From NCBI RefSeq assembly GCF_014203355.1, contig NZ_JACHIR010000001.1:2234038-2298037 (forward strand): DNA of 64,000 nucleotides. Direction: 5' to 3'. The notes under the pieces were generated by a model that did no database searches, was not told the origin of the DNA, and saw only the letters and a program-made list of their open reading frames with translations. This document shows, piece after piece, positions 46,088-54,414 of the stretch (its first letter is position 1; each line of letters begins with the position of its first letter). Made by a program: the position numbers and the translations under genes. Source of the DNA: Kutzneria kofuensis. GTDB lineage: Bacteria; Actinomycetota; Actinomycetes; Mycobacteriales; Pseudonocardiaceae.

Positions 46088-46258
46088 GGGTGAACCCTCT
46101 TGCCATCGGTCGCGGGCAACTTGAGCTGGCCGAACACGCACCAGAGACCCTCGATCCTAGGCGGTGACGGCGTGCGCCCCCGTCCCGGGTGTTCGGCGAA
46201 AACCGCCACCGGGCCGCCACGCTGTCCGTACCGTCGTCCAATCGTAAGTGAAAACGCT

Positions 46259-48292
46259 GTGAAGTGGCGAGCACTGGGGGTGACGCTGGCACTGGCCGCG
46301 TCGCTCGTGACGGTCACACAGCCCGCGATCGGCGCCACCGCGCCGATCGGCCGGGCGGCCGCATTCGTCGACGTCGTCGCGCACGAGGACGACGACATCC
46401 TGTTCATGAACCCCGACCTGGTCGGCGGCATCAGAGCCGGCGTGCCGGCCACGACGATCTTCCTGACGGCCGGCGAGAACGCCTTCAACGGCGCCCCCGG
46501 CAACGACCCGGACGATCCGTACTGTCCGCGGCTGCCCAACGACGGTGGCAATCACTTCGGCGAGCTCAGCCGTGAGCGGTACGCGCAGTGCCGCCAGCAG
46601 GCGGCCCGCGCGGCGTACGCGCAGATGGCCGGCGTGGCCGATGCTTGGGACGGCACCCTCGTGGACGTCTCCGGCGGCAACTTCGCCGAGCAGTACACAC
46701 TGCGCGCGAAGCCGTCGATCAAGCTGGTGTTCCTCGACCTGCCCGAGGACGGCGACTCGGAAATCGGCGGTTCGCTGTACCACCTGTATTTCGACGACGA
46801 GCCGGGCTTCGCCACGGACACACTGGTGCCGACGGACGGCGTGGTCCAGCGGAGTTACCGCTACGACCGGGCGGACACGATCAACGCCCTCACGTCGCTC
46901 TACCAGCGGTTCGCGCCGACCGCGGTCCGCGTGCAGGACACCGATCCGGACGCGCGGGAGCAGATCGGCGCCTGGATCTTCCACGACCACACCGACCACG
47001 TGATGGCCGCGCGGCTGGCCTCGGAGGCGCTCGGCGACTACACGCGGCAGACCGGGTACGACCGGATCTCGCTGGAGGAGTTCCGCGACTACAACATCGG
47101 CGGCGCGCCGGTGAACCTCGCGCCGGGCCAGCGGTCGGACAAGAACGCGACGTTCCAGGCGTACAAGCCGTTGGACCCGGCGGTGTGGGAGGTCGACTCG
47201 CAGAACTACACGGACTGGACCGCCCGGATGTACTACCGCTGGCCGACGGGGACCAGTTGGGTCGGGCATGACCAGGACGGGCGGCTGGAGGCGTTCGCCG
47301 TGCGTGGCGGCAATCTGCTCGACTGGTCACAGACCTCGACGGGCTCGTGGACCGGGCCGGTCGACCTGGGCAATCCGGGCGGTCCGCTGGAGCCGGGGGT
47401 CGCCGTCGCGAACGAGCGTGACGACCGGCTCGACGTCTTCGCCCGCCGCGCGGACACCGCCGAGATCGTCGAACTGGGGCAGACGGCGCCCAATGGGGCC
47501 TGGGCGGCGCGATGGTCGTCGCTGGGCAATCCGAACACCGGCGACCCGGACGCCGAGCAGCAGGTCGGCACGCCCGTCACCGCGAAGAACGGGGACGGCC
47601 GGATCGAGGTGTTCGTGCGCAACGGCGGAGGCGGCGTGAGCACGTCGTTCCAGCAGGGCAGCGGCGGTGCCTTCGGAGCCTGGGTCGACCTCGGCGGCAG
47701 CGGCATCCAGGAGGACCCGGCCGCGGTGACGACGGACAGCGGCCGGATCGAGCTGTTCGCGAGCACCAAGACCGAGGTGCTGCACTGGTACCAGCCGTCG
47801 CCGAACAGCTCGTTCACGGTGGACTCTTCCTTCCCGGCCGGCACGCCAGCAAGCGCACCGACGGCCGCGATCGACCAAGACGGCCGGTTGTCGGTCTTCT
47901 ACCGGCAAGCGGGTAGTGCGTCGGTCGAGGTGTCCGTGCAGGCGTCGCCGGACGGCGGGTGGAAGCCGTCGCCCGTGGTGCTCGGCGGGCAGGCCGGCGT
48001 CGGGCAGCCCGCGCTGGTCACCGCGCCGCCCAGTGTGGACGCCCGGGTGATGGTGTTCACCCGAAACGGGGGTGGCGGCGTGAGTTCGGCGCGGCAGACC
48101 TCGGCCAACGGCGGGTTCGGCGGCTGGTCCGATCTCGGCGGCCTGTTCGTCGGGCTGCCGACGGCGGCGGTGGACAACGCCGGTGTGGTGGTGCTGCTCG
48201 CCATGGGAGTTGGCGGTCAACTGGCCGTGAACAGGCAGACAGCCGCCGGCGGGGACGCCCCGTTCGGCGGCTGGCAGCTGGTCGGCAGTTAG
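46259..48292 (+). CDS. Secreted PIG-L deacetylase with lectin-like beta-propeller
   Basis: A 677-residue secreted protein starting at GTG 46259. Residues 1 to about 28 are a signal peptide (VKWRALGVTLALAASLVTVT, then ending near IGA). Residues about 35-270 are a PIG-L/LmbE domain: VVAHEDDDILFMNPDL is the AHPDD-type zinc site, and FHDHTDHVMAARL carries the H-x-x-H. From about residue 325 five or six blade-like repeats follow, each with a pattern such as DQDGRLEAFAVRGGNLLDW or GDGRIEVFVRNGGGGVSTSF. They resemble tachylectin/PLL propellers that bind fucosylated or methylated sugars. It probably removes N-acetyl groups from an extracellular glycan held by the lectin part. It stands alone between convergent and divergent neighbours. 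Confidence 0.87.
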   Translation: MKWRALGVTLALAASLVTVTQPAIGATAPIGRAAAFVDVVAHEDDDILFMNPDLVGGIRAGVPATTIFLTAGENAFNGAPGNDPDDPYCPRLPNDGGNHFGELSRERYAQCRQQAARAAYAQMAGVADAWDGTLVDVSGGNFAEQYTLRAKPSIKLVFLDLPEDGDSEIGGSLYHLYFDDEPGFATDTLVPTDGVVQRSYRYDRADTINALTSLYQRFAPTAVRVQDTDPDAREQIGAWIFHDHTDHVMAARLASEALGDYTRQTGYDRISLEEFRDYNIGGAPVNLAPGQRSDKNATFQAYKPLDPAVWEVDSQNYTDWTARMYYRWPTGTSWVGHDQDGRLEAFAVRGGNLLDWSQTSTGSWTGPVDLGNPGGPLEPGVAVANERDDRLDVFARRADTAEIVELGQTAPNGAWAARWSSLGNPNTGDPDAEQQVGTPVTAKNGDGRIEVFVRNGGGGVSTSFQQGSGGAFGAWVDLGGSGIQEDPAAVTTDSGRIELFASTKTEVLHWYQPSPNSSFTVDSSFPAGTPASAPTAAIDQDGRLSVFYRQAGSASVEVSVQASPDGGWKPSPVVLGGQAGVGQPALVTAPPSVDARVMVFTRNGGGGVSSARQTSANGGFGGWSDLGGLFVGLPTAAVDNAGVVVLLAMGVGGQLAVNRQTAAGGDAPFGGWQLVGS

Positions 48293-49044
48293 CGCAGGCC
48301 CGCGAGCAACTCCCGGACGGCCTGCAGGCTGGCCCGCCACACGCCGGTGGCCAGGCTGACTCGGGCGACGCCCATGGCGCCAAGTTCGCTGATGGGCGGA
48401 GAGGTCGGCTTCAGCATGATGTTCACGGGGAAGTCGACCTGGCGGACGAACTCGGCGATGAGCTCCGGGTCGGCCAGCGCGATCGGGTAGACGCAGTCGG
48501 CGCCGGCGTCGCGGTAGCGCTTGGCCCGCTCGACGCCGTCGGCGAACACCTCGGCGTGCTTGTCCGGGTCGCCGGCGCGGATGAACGCGTCCACCCGGGC
48601 GTTGATGACCACCGGCACGCCGGCGGCGTCGGCTGCCTTGCGGATCCGCGTGAGGCGTTCGGTCTGCCACGCCAGTTCGCGGACACCGCCCGCGGTGTGG
48701 TCGGTGTCCTCGATGTTGATGCCGACCGCACCGGCTTCGAGCAGGGCGGTGACCAGCTGTTCGGCGTCGAGGCCGTAGCCCGCCTCGATGTCGGCGGTCA
48801 CCGGCAGATCGACGGCGTTGGCGACCCGGCGGACGGCGGCGAACATCTCGTCGACCGGCGTCTTCTCCCCGTCCGGGAAGCCGAGGCTGTTGGCGACGGC
48901 GCTGCTCGACGTGGCGACGACCGGGAAGCCGGCCTCGGCGACCAGGCCGGCGGTCGCCGCGTCCCAGACATTCGGCAGCACCAGCGGGTTGCCCCGCTGG
49001 TGCAGGTCGCGCAGCGTCTTGGCGTGCGCGGCGAGCTGGCTCAC
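48289..49044 (-). CDS. Isocitrate lyase/PEP mutase superfamily enzyme
   Basis: A 251-residue TIM-barrel protein starting at GTG 49042-49044. Visible features are PLVLPNVWDAATAGLVAEAG, VTADIEAGYGLDAEQLV (the metal-binding D-x-E), GINIEDTDH and VVINARVDAF. The catalytic KKCGH loop of isocitrate lyase is absent, so it is closer to the oxaloacetate decarboxylase/PEP mutase branch. It overlaps the AhpD-like gene by four bases (GTGA) and overlaps the PIG-L gene end by four bases. The substrate is a 2-oxo or 2-methyl dicarboxylate by family analogy. Confidence 0.85.
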   Translation of the reverse strand: MSQLAAHAKTLRDLHQRGNPLVLPNVWDAATAGLVAEAGFPVVATSSSAVANSLGFPDGEKTPVDEMFAAVRRVANAVDLPVTADIEAGYGLDAEQLVTALLEAGAVGINIEDTDHTAGGVRELAWQTERLTRIRKAADAAGVPVVINARVDAFIRAGDPDKHAEVFADGVERAKRYRDAGADCVYPIALADPELIAEFVRQVDFPVNIMLKPTSPPISELGAMGVARVSLATGVWRASLQAVRELLAGLR

Positions 49045-49517
49045 TCCGCGCCGCCGAGCGCGGGCGGCTGGTTGCGGCTGATCACGCTGATCCGGTTCCA
49101 CGCGTTGATGGTGGCGATCAGGGCGATGATCTGGGCCAGCTCCGCCTGGGAGAACTGCTTCTCGGCCTCGGCCCACGTCTCGTCGCTGACGCCGCCGTCG
49201 GCGAGCAGCGTGCCCTCCTCGGTCAGCGCGAGCGCCGCCCGCTCACGGGCGGTGTAGAAGGAGAGCTCGCGCCACGCCGGCAGCGCGTAGATGCGGCGCT
49301 CGTGCTCGCCGTGCTTGCGGGCGTCGGTGGCGTGCATGTCGATGCAGAAGCCACAGCCGTTGATCTGGGAGGCACGGATCTTGATCAGCTCGGCCAGGAT
49401 GGGGTCGATGCCGTCGTGGGACGCCTTGCTCACCAGGAGCATGGCGCGGTAGCTGGCCGATGCCTCCTTGGCGACGTCGATCCGGGGCAGGTGGGTCACG
49501 TACTCGTCAGAACTCAC
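49041..49517 (-). CDS. AhpD-like carboxymuconolactone decarboxylase-family protein
   Basis: A 158-residue protein starting at GTG 49515-49517 (VSSDEYVTHLPRIDVAKEAS). The AhpD core has LAELIKIRASQINGCGFCID, with the redox pair C-x-x-C, followed by MHATDARKHGEHERRIYALP. TARERAALALTEE and ALIATINAWNRISVISRNQP complete the fold. Such proteins act as alkylhydroperoxidase-like thiol reductases. It is coupled to the PEP-mutase-like gene and divergent from a MocR regulator, which is the likely controller. Confidence 0.88.
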   Translation of the reverse strand: MSSDEYVTHLPRIDVAKEASASYRAMLLVSKASHDGIDPILAELIKIRASQINGCGFCIDMHATDARKHGEHERRIYALPAWRELSFYTARERAALALTEEGTLLADGGVSDETWAEAEKQFSQAELAQIIALIATINAWNRISVISRNQPPALGGAE

Positions 49518-49564
49518 GGTGACGACGCTAGTCCGGATCTGGTCCACTCGTATGATCCAGCTTG

Positions 49565-50956
49565 ATGCCGAAATCATGGACCAGTGGCGGCTTCGAACTG
49601 CATCTCGACCTGGAGCCGGGGGTGGGTCGGCGGGCGGCGTTGGAGCGGTCGCTGCGGGAGGCCATCCGGTCGGGCCGGTTGGCGGCGGGGACCCAGCTGC
49701 CATCGTCCCGCGCGTTGGCGGCGGACCTCGGGTTGTCCCGTGGCACGGTCGTGCAGGCGTACGAGCAGCTGCTCGCCGAGGGATATCTGACGAGCCGGTC
49801 GCGGACGCACACCGAGGTGGCGGCCGTGCCGGGAGCTCGAGTTCGTACGCAATTGAGAAGTGCGACGAACTTCTCCGTGCCGTACGACCTGGCGCCCGGC
49901 AACCCGGATGTCAGTCAGTTCCCGCGGTCGACGTGGGCGTCGGCACTGCGGCACGCCGTCACGATCGCCGCCGACGAAGACCTGCGCTACGGCGATCCCC
50001 GTGGGCATCCCCAGCTGCGCCGCGCACTGGCGGACTACCTGGGACGCGTGCGCGGTGTGCGCATCAGTTCACAGGCAATTGTCGTGTGTACTGGGTTCAC
50101 AAACGGTCTGCGGCTCATTGCCGCCGCATTGCGCGACCGTGGCGGTCGGGTGATGGCAGTCGAGGACTACGGCCTGCCGTTCCACGTCGACGCGATCGAA
50201 CACGCCGGACTGCGGACGGAGACCGTCCGGCTGGACGACGACGGTCTCGTTGTCGACGAACTTCCGAATGCCGACGCTGTGCTGGTGACCGCCTCGCATC
50301 AGTTGCCGTGGGGCACGAGGCTGCACCCGGCTCGGCGCGGCGCGTTGGTCGACTGGGCGCGCGACAACAACGCGATCGTCGTCGAGGACGACTACGACGG
50401 CGAGTTCCGGTACGACCGGCAGCCGATCGGCGCGATCCAGGGGCTGGCCCCCGAGCACGTCATCTATGCGGGGACGGCGAGCAAGTCATTGGCGCCGGCG
50501 ATGCGGATGGCCTGGCTGGCGGTGCCGGAACGACTCCTCGAGCCGATCGTCCAGATTCGGCTGCTGTCGGAGCGGCAGTGTCCGACGTTCGAGCAGCTGG
50601 CGCTCGCGCAGCTCGTCGACGGCGGAGGGCTCGACCGTCATCTTCGTCGAATGCGCACGCATTACCGGAAGCGGCGCGACTTCCTGCTCGACGCGCTGGC
50701 CACGTCCGTGCCGCAGGTCCGGCCGATCGGCATCGCCGCCGGCTTGCACGTCACATTGCTGCTTCCCGACGGAACGCGGGATGACGACATCCGGGCCGTG
50801 CTCGCCGACCACGGTGTCGGCGCGCACCCGCTGTCCGATTACGCACGGGCCGGGACGGCACCGCCCGGGCTGGTCATCGGGTACGCCACTCCCCCTGGCC
50901 ATGCGTTCCCGGCCGCTGTGCAAGCGCTGGTCACGGCCCTGGCCAAACTGGTCTAG
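49565..50956 (+). CDS. MocR/PdxR-family regulator (GntR HTH plus PLP aminotransferase fold)
   Basis: A 463-residue protein starting at ATG 49565. Residues about 1-75 are a GntR winged helix (SLREAIRSGRLAAGTQLPSS, LGLSRGTVVQAYEQLLAEGY). Residues about 105-463 are a fold-type I aminotransferase domain with RYGDPRGHPQLRRALADYLG, TASHQLPWGTRLH, VVEDDYDGEFRYDRQPIGAI and the PLP lysine in YAGTASKSLAPAMRMAWLAV. A candidate -10 (TATGAT, 49551-49556) ends eight bases before the ATG, which predicts a leaderless mRNA. It is divergent from the AhpD/PEP-mutase pair, presumably its target. Confidence 0.93.
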   Translation: MPKSWTSGGFELHLDLEPGVGRRAALERSLREAIRSGRLAAGTQLPSSRALAADLGLSRGTVVQAYEQLLAEGYLTSRSRTHTEVAAVPGARVRTQLRSATNFSVPYDLAPGNPDVSQFPRSTWASALRHAVTIAADEDLRYGDPRGHPQLRRALADYLGRVRGVRISSQAIVVCTGFTNGLRLIAAALRDRGGRVMAVEDYGLPFHVDAIEHAGLRTETVRLDDDGLVVDELPNADAVLVTASHQLPWGTRLHPARRGALVDWARDNNAIVVEDDYDGEFRYDRQPIGAIQGLAPEHVIYAGTASKSLAPAMRMAWLAVPERLLEPIVQIRLLSERQCPTFEQLALAQLVDGGGLDRHLRRMRTHYRKRRDFLLDALATSVPQVRPIGIAAGLHVTLLLPDGTRDDDIRAVLADHGVGAHPLSDYARAGTAPPGLVIGYATPPGHAFPAAVQALVTALAKLV

Positions 50957-51507
50957 GCGGTGCGCTGGTACGGCAACGCGGTGGTCAGCGAGTGCCGGAA
51001 CTCCTCGACGATGTCAGTGAACACGTGCTCGACGTCGGGATTGATGGACAATCCGCCCTCGGTGTCGACCTGGAGGTCCCGCTCCAGCAGGAAGTAACTC
51101 TGGATGACGTGTCGCGGCGCGAGGGACTGGATGACCGGGCGCAAGCCGTAGTCGAGGGCGAGCACGTGGGCGAGGCTGCCGCCGGTCGCCAGCGGCAACA
51201 CCGTCTTCCCGGACAGGCCGAACTGCGGCAGCAGGTCGAGGAACACTTTCAGGAGCCCGGAGTAGGCGGCCTTATAAGTAGGTGTGGCCAGCACGACTCC
51301 GTCGGCATCGGCCAGGCTCGCCGCGGCGCGGGCGATGTCCGGTTCGGAAGTGTCAGCTGCGAGCAGCGGACCCGGCGGCAGGTCGCGCAGCCTCAGGTGT
51401 TCGGTGACCAGGCCGGCGGCGGCGAGCCGGTCCGCGACGTAATCGGCGACGCGGGCCGTCTTGGAGCTGCGCGACGGACTTCCGGAAATGACAACAACAG
51501 CGGGCAT
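50953..51507 (-). CDS. ssuE: SsuE-like NADPH-dependent FMN reductase
   Basis: A 184-residue flavodoxin-fold reductase. MPAVVVISGSPSRSSKTARV is the phosphate-binding loop, GVVLATPTYKAAYSGLLKVF the substrate-binding segment and KTVLPLATGGSLAHVLALDY the second flavin contact. It supplies reduced FMN to a two-component monooxygenase. No sulfonate monooxygenase gene is adjacent, so the partner is unknown. Its 3' end overlaps the convergent MocR gene by four bases. Confidence 0.88.
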   Translation of the reverse strand: MPAVVVISGSPSRSSKTARVADYVADRLAAAGLVTEHLRLRDLPPGPLLAADTSEPDIARAAASLADADGVVLATPTYKAAYSGLLKVFLDLLPQFGLSGKTVLPLATGGSLAHVLALDYGLRPVIQSLAPRHVIQSYFLLERDLQVDTEGGLSINPDVEHVFTDIVEEFRHSLTTALPYQRTA

Positions 51508-51905
51508 GACGGCTCCTGGGCTGTTGGTGGGCGAAAACGACAGTGCTGGTGGACGACGGCTCGGCCGACGAACGACCGGTCGACCGACGGGCGACTACTC
51601 GGTCGACGGGCAACCAGTCGGCCAACGAACGACCGCTCTGTCGGCGCACCGCCCCTCGGTCGGCGGTCTACTACTCGATCGGCGAACTACCGGTCGACCG
51701 GCGAAAAGCAGCAATCCGTCGGAGTTGCCCAGGCTGAACGTGCAGGTCGGAGGGGTCACGGGTCAGCGGTGACAGAGCGCGCTGCAGACGTGACAGTGGT
51801 CTACGTGCGCCCTCGTGCGGAGGTCGTCGGACTGCGCCACGTCTTCGACGCTAGGTCAGCCTCCGGGCACCGACAAGCCTGTCCCACGGGGTGAAAAACG
51901 GCTGT
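51508..51905. repeat. Intergenic region with degenerate tandem tract
   Basis: This 398-base gap has no convincing gene. Between about 51545 and 51710, imperfect 15-23-base units follow each other: CGGTCGACCGACGGGCGACT, CGGTCGACGGGCAACCA, GTCGGCCAACGAACGACC, CGGTCGGCGGTCTACTACT and CGGTCGACCGGCGAAAAGC. The rest (51710-51905) shows no recognisable element. The ssuE-like promoter must lie at its left end. Confidence 0.55.
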
Positions 51906-52772
51906 TCAGTCGACGGGCAGCAACTTCGGCGACGGACGGACAGAGGGTCCGAGTCGCCGCATTGCCCGAGGCACATAGCCGTGCGGAGCGCGCCACCGGA
52001 CCGGTGAGGGCACGAGCAACGCTGCGGATCGGATCGTGCGGAGCATCGCGGTGGCCGCGGCCGGCGGATAGGCGCGGTGTCCGTGCAGCTGGATCGCCCA
52101 ACGTGGCAGCAGGGAGTACGCGAGGTGGGCGACCGTCGGCTCGTAGATCGGCAGCCCGAGGCCGAGCACGCCGGGCAGCGGGGGCTTGTGCAGGAACTGG
52201 TAGACGATCTCCGAATCCTCGCCCCGCCGGAGTTCACCACGCATGTCACGCAGGTAAGCGGACATCTGCGTGGTCGAGCCCGGCACTTCGTCCGGATCGA
52301 GTCCCACCAGAGCGGCGGACTGGCGCTGCTCGTCGAAATACCGGTCGGCTTGCGCTTTCGTCAGCCGGAATCCGGCGCGGCGGACCACGGACAGGAACAT
52401 CGAAACCTCGGCGCAGTGCACCCACAGCAGCAGGTCGGGCCGGTCGATGCGGAACGCCCGACCGGTATCCGGGTCCTTGCCGCGCAGGCTCCGATGCACG
52501 GCCCGCACCTTGGCGGCGCCGGTTTGCACCTCGTCGAGCGCCGCGTACGTGCTCATCGAGACAAATTTGGCGGTGCGCATCAGCCGACCGAGCGGATCCT
52601 CGCGAAAGTTGGAGTTCTGCACCACGCCGGCGGCCGCCAGCGGGTGCAGCGACTGAAGGAACAGGCTGGTGATGCCGCCGAGCCACATGGCCGGGTCGGC
52701 GTGCAGTTGCCAGGTCACCGAGTTCGGGCCGACCAAGCCCAGGTCGGCCCCGTTCGACGGCGCAGCGCTCAC
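51906..52772 (-). CDS. MpaB/DUF2236-family oxygenase
   Basis: A 288-residue mostly helical protein. Family features are NSVTWQLHADPAMWLGGITS, LFLQSLHPLAAAGVVQNSNF, DPLGRLMRTAKFVSMSTYAA, the His segment VRAVHRSLRGKDPDTGRAFR and LLLWVHCAEVSMFLSVVRRA. DUF2236 includes the fungal MpaB oxygenase and the haem-containing latex-clearing proteins, in which conserved His residues bind haem. Function here is by family. It stands alone, downstream of the GH16 gene on the same strand. Confidence 0.85.
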   Translation of the reverse strand: MSAAPSNGADLGLVGPNSVTWQLHADPAMWLGGITSLFLQSLHPLAAAGVVQNSNFREDPLGRLMRTAKFVSMSTYAALDEVQTGAAKVRAVHRSLRGKDPDTGRAFRIDRPDLLLWVHCAEVSMFLSVVRRAGFRLTKAQADRYFDEQRQSAALVGLDPDEVPGSTTQMSAYLRDMRGELRRGEDSEIVYQFLHKPPLPGVLGLGLPIYEPTVAHLAYSLLPRWAIQLHGHRAYPPAAATAMLRTIRSAALLVPSPVRWRAPHGYVPRAMRRLGPSVRPSPKLLPVD

Positions 52773-52816
52773 GACTGCAAGTTACGCCGTCGAGGGGGCC
52801 GACCCGAACCCCCAGC

Positions 52817-54166
52817 TCAGTGGCCGAACGTGAACGTGTTCATGGCCACGAACGGCGCGGGTTGGCCGCTGCTGAACGTCAGGTACACGTCGTGCACGCC
52901 GGTTGTGGCGGCAATGTTCGCCGGGATCGACCGCCAACTCGTCCAGCCTCCGGTGTTGGCGATGGCGAAGCTGCCGATCGGCGCGTTGTTGACGCTGTCC
53001 AGCCGGACTTCGACGAGTCCACTGACGCCGCTGGCCGCGCCCGATGCCGCCGAGGCGACGAACTGGGTCGCCGGCGTGGAGCCGAAGTCGATACCGGAGT
53101 ACTTCGCCCACGCGCCGTTGGAGAGCTGGCCGACGTTGATGCCGCTGCTGGCCGCGCTGTACTTGGTCGCGGGGATGGCGGTGTAGGCGTTCCCGATGGA
53201 GCCACCGGGATTGGACGTCGTGGTGCCGCCTCCACTACCACCCTTTGTGGACACCGAGACGTAGTCGACGAGCATCGGCTGGCCGGAAACCGTTGCGGCA
53301 GTGGGTCCTCCACCGAACGCGGCCGGGAAGCCGCCGCCGATCGCCACGTTCAGGATCACGAAGAAGCCGTGCTGGGTGGCGTTGTTCCAGGTGGTCGCGT
53401 CGACCTGGTTGGCGTTGATGGTGAAGAAGTTGTTGCCGTCGAGGTAGTAGCGCAGCTGTTGCGGGTTGGCGCCGTAGTCGAGTTCGACCGCGTAGGTGTG
53501 GAAGCCGGTCTGGCAGCCGCCGCAGGCTCGTTCACCGGAGCCGATGCCGGTGGTCTCGTTGCACGGCCCACCGGAACCGGTTCCGCAGTGCAGGGTCGCG
53601 AATTCCGAACTGCGGCCGTTGATGTCCTCCATGATGTCCAGCTCGCCGATGCTGGGCCAGTTCGTCGCGGCCGCCGGCCGGGCCGGGGCGCCGAGCGCCC
53701 AGAACGCCGGCCAGTAGCCGAGTCCGTTGGCGGTGTTGACGTTCGGCTGCTGGATGGACGCCTCGATGCGCATCACGCCGCCCGCTGGCGGCTGGAAGTC
53801 GGTGCGCTGCGTCTCGATCCGGCCGGACGTCCAGTTGCCGGCACCGTCCTTGATGGGCTTGATCGCGAGGTGGCCGCTGCCGTCGAGGTAGACGTTGTTG
53901 GTGCTGTTGGTCATCGACTCGACCTCGCCGGTGCCCCAGTTGCCCGCTCCGCCGGGGTAACCGTGGCCGAGGTCGTAGAGCCAGTTCGAACCGTTGACCG
54001 GCGAACCGGCGGAGCCGGTGAAGTCGTCGCTCCAGACGGTGGTGAAGCCGGCGGGCGGCGCGGGCGCCGCCGAAGCGGACTGGGTGGACAGGGCGACCGC
54101 CACCACGCCCGGGATCAGCGCGGCGAAGGCGCTTGCGGCGGCGAGAAATCGTCGACGTGAACGCAT
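52817..54166 (-). CDS. Secreted GH16 beta-1,3-glucanase with carbohydrate-binding module
   Basis: A 449-residue secreted enzyme. I chose ATG 54164-54166 (MRSRRRFLAAASAFAALIPG) because AAGGAGGT lies upstream. SRRRFL is a Tat-type twin-arginine motif, and processing is expected after QSASA. The GH16 domain (residues about 35-285) has TVWSDDFTGS, WGTGEVESMTNST, GLGYWPAFWALG and the catalytic IGELDIMEDING (E-x-D-x-x-E). A Gly/Thr/Ser linker follows. A CBM6-like module ends the protein (YSGIDFGSTPATQFVASAAS, NTGGWTSWRSIPANIAATTG). It should cleave laminarin-type or fungal-wall glucans outside the cell. A CebR-like operator lies upstream. Confidence 0.93.
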   Translation of the reverse strand: MRSRRRFLAAASAFAALIPGVVAVALSTQSASAAPAPPAGFTTVWSDDFTGSAGSPVNGSNWLYDLGHGYPGGAGNWGTGEVESMTNSTNNVYLDGSGHLAIKPIKDGAGNWTSGRIETQRTDFQPPAGGVMRIEASIQQPNVNTANGLGYWPAFWALGAPARPAAATNWPSIGELDIMEDINGRSSEFATLHCGTGSGGPCNETTGIGSGERACGGCQTGFHTYAVELDYGANPQQLRYYLDGNNFFTINANQVDATTWNNATQHGFFVILNVAIGGGFPAAFGGGPTAATVSGQPMLVDYVSVSTKGGSGGGTTTSNPGGSIGNAYTAIPATKYSAASSGINVGQLSNGAWAKYSGIDFGSTPATQFVASAASGAASGVSGLVEVRLDSVNNAPIGSFAIANTGGWTSWRSIPANIAATTGVHDVYLTFSSGQPAPFVAMNTFTFGH

Positions 54167-54243
54167 GACTGTCGGTGACCTCCTTGTCACGGCAGGGATC
54201 ACCGGCCGGCCGGGTCAGGGGCCGGCGGGCGGTGACCTCTCTA

Positions 54244-54257
54244 TGAGAGCGCTCCCA
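54244..54257. promoter_or_regulatory. CebR-like LacI-family operator upstream of the GH16 gene
   Basis: On the gene's strand the site reads TGGGAGCGCTCTCA, one base from the palindrome TGGGAGCGCTCCCA bound by CebR/CelR in actinomycetes. It lies 78 bases upstream of the glucanase ATG. It suggests induction by a beta-glucan oligosaccharide through a LacI regulator encoded elsewhere. Confidence 0.8.
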
Positions 54258-54414
54258 CCTGCGCAAGTCAAGGATGTGAACAGAAGTCGGGGTGGTTCGG
54301 GGGTGAGTCTCAGTGGGAGGGACCGGTCAGCCGCAGGGGAGGTCAGTCGCAGGAGAGGAAACGGGGAGGCTCGGCGAAGCCGAGGACAATTGGTGAACTC
54401 GCGATGCGGGCGAG

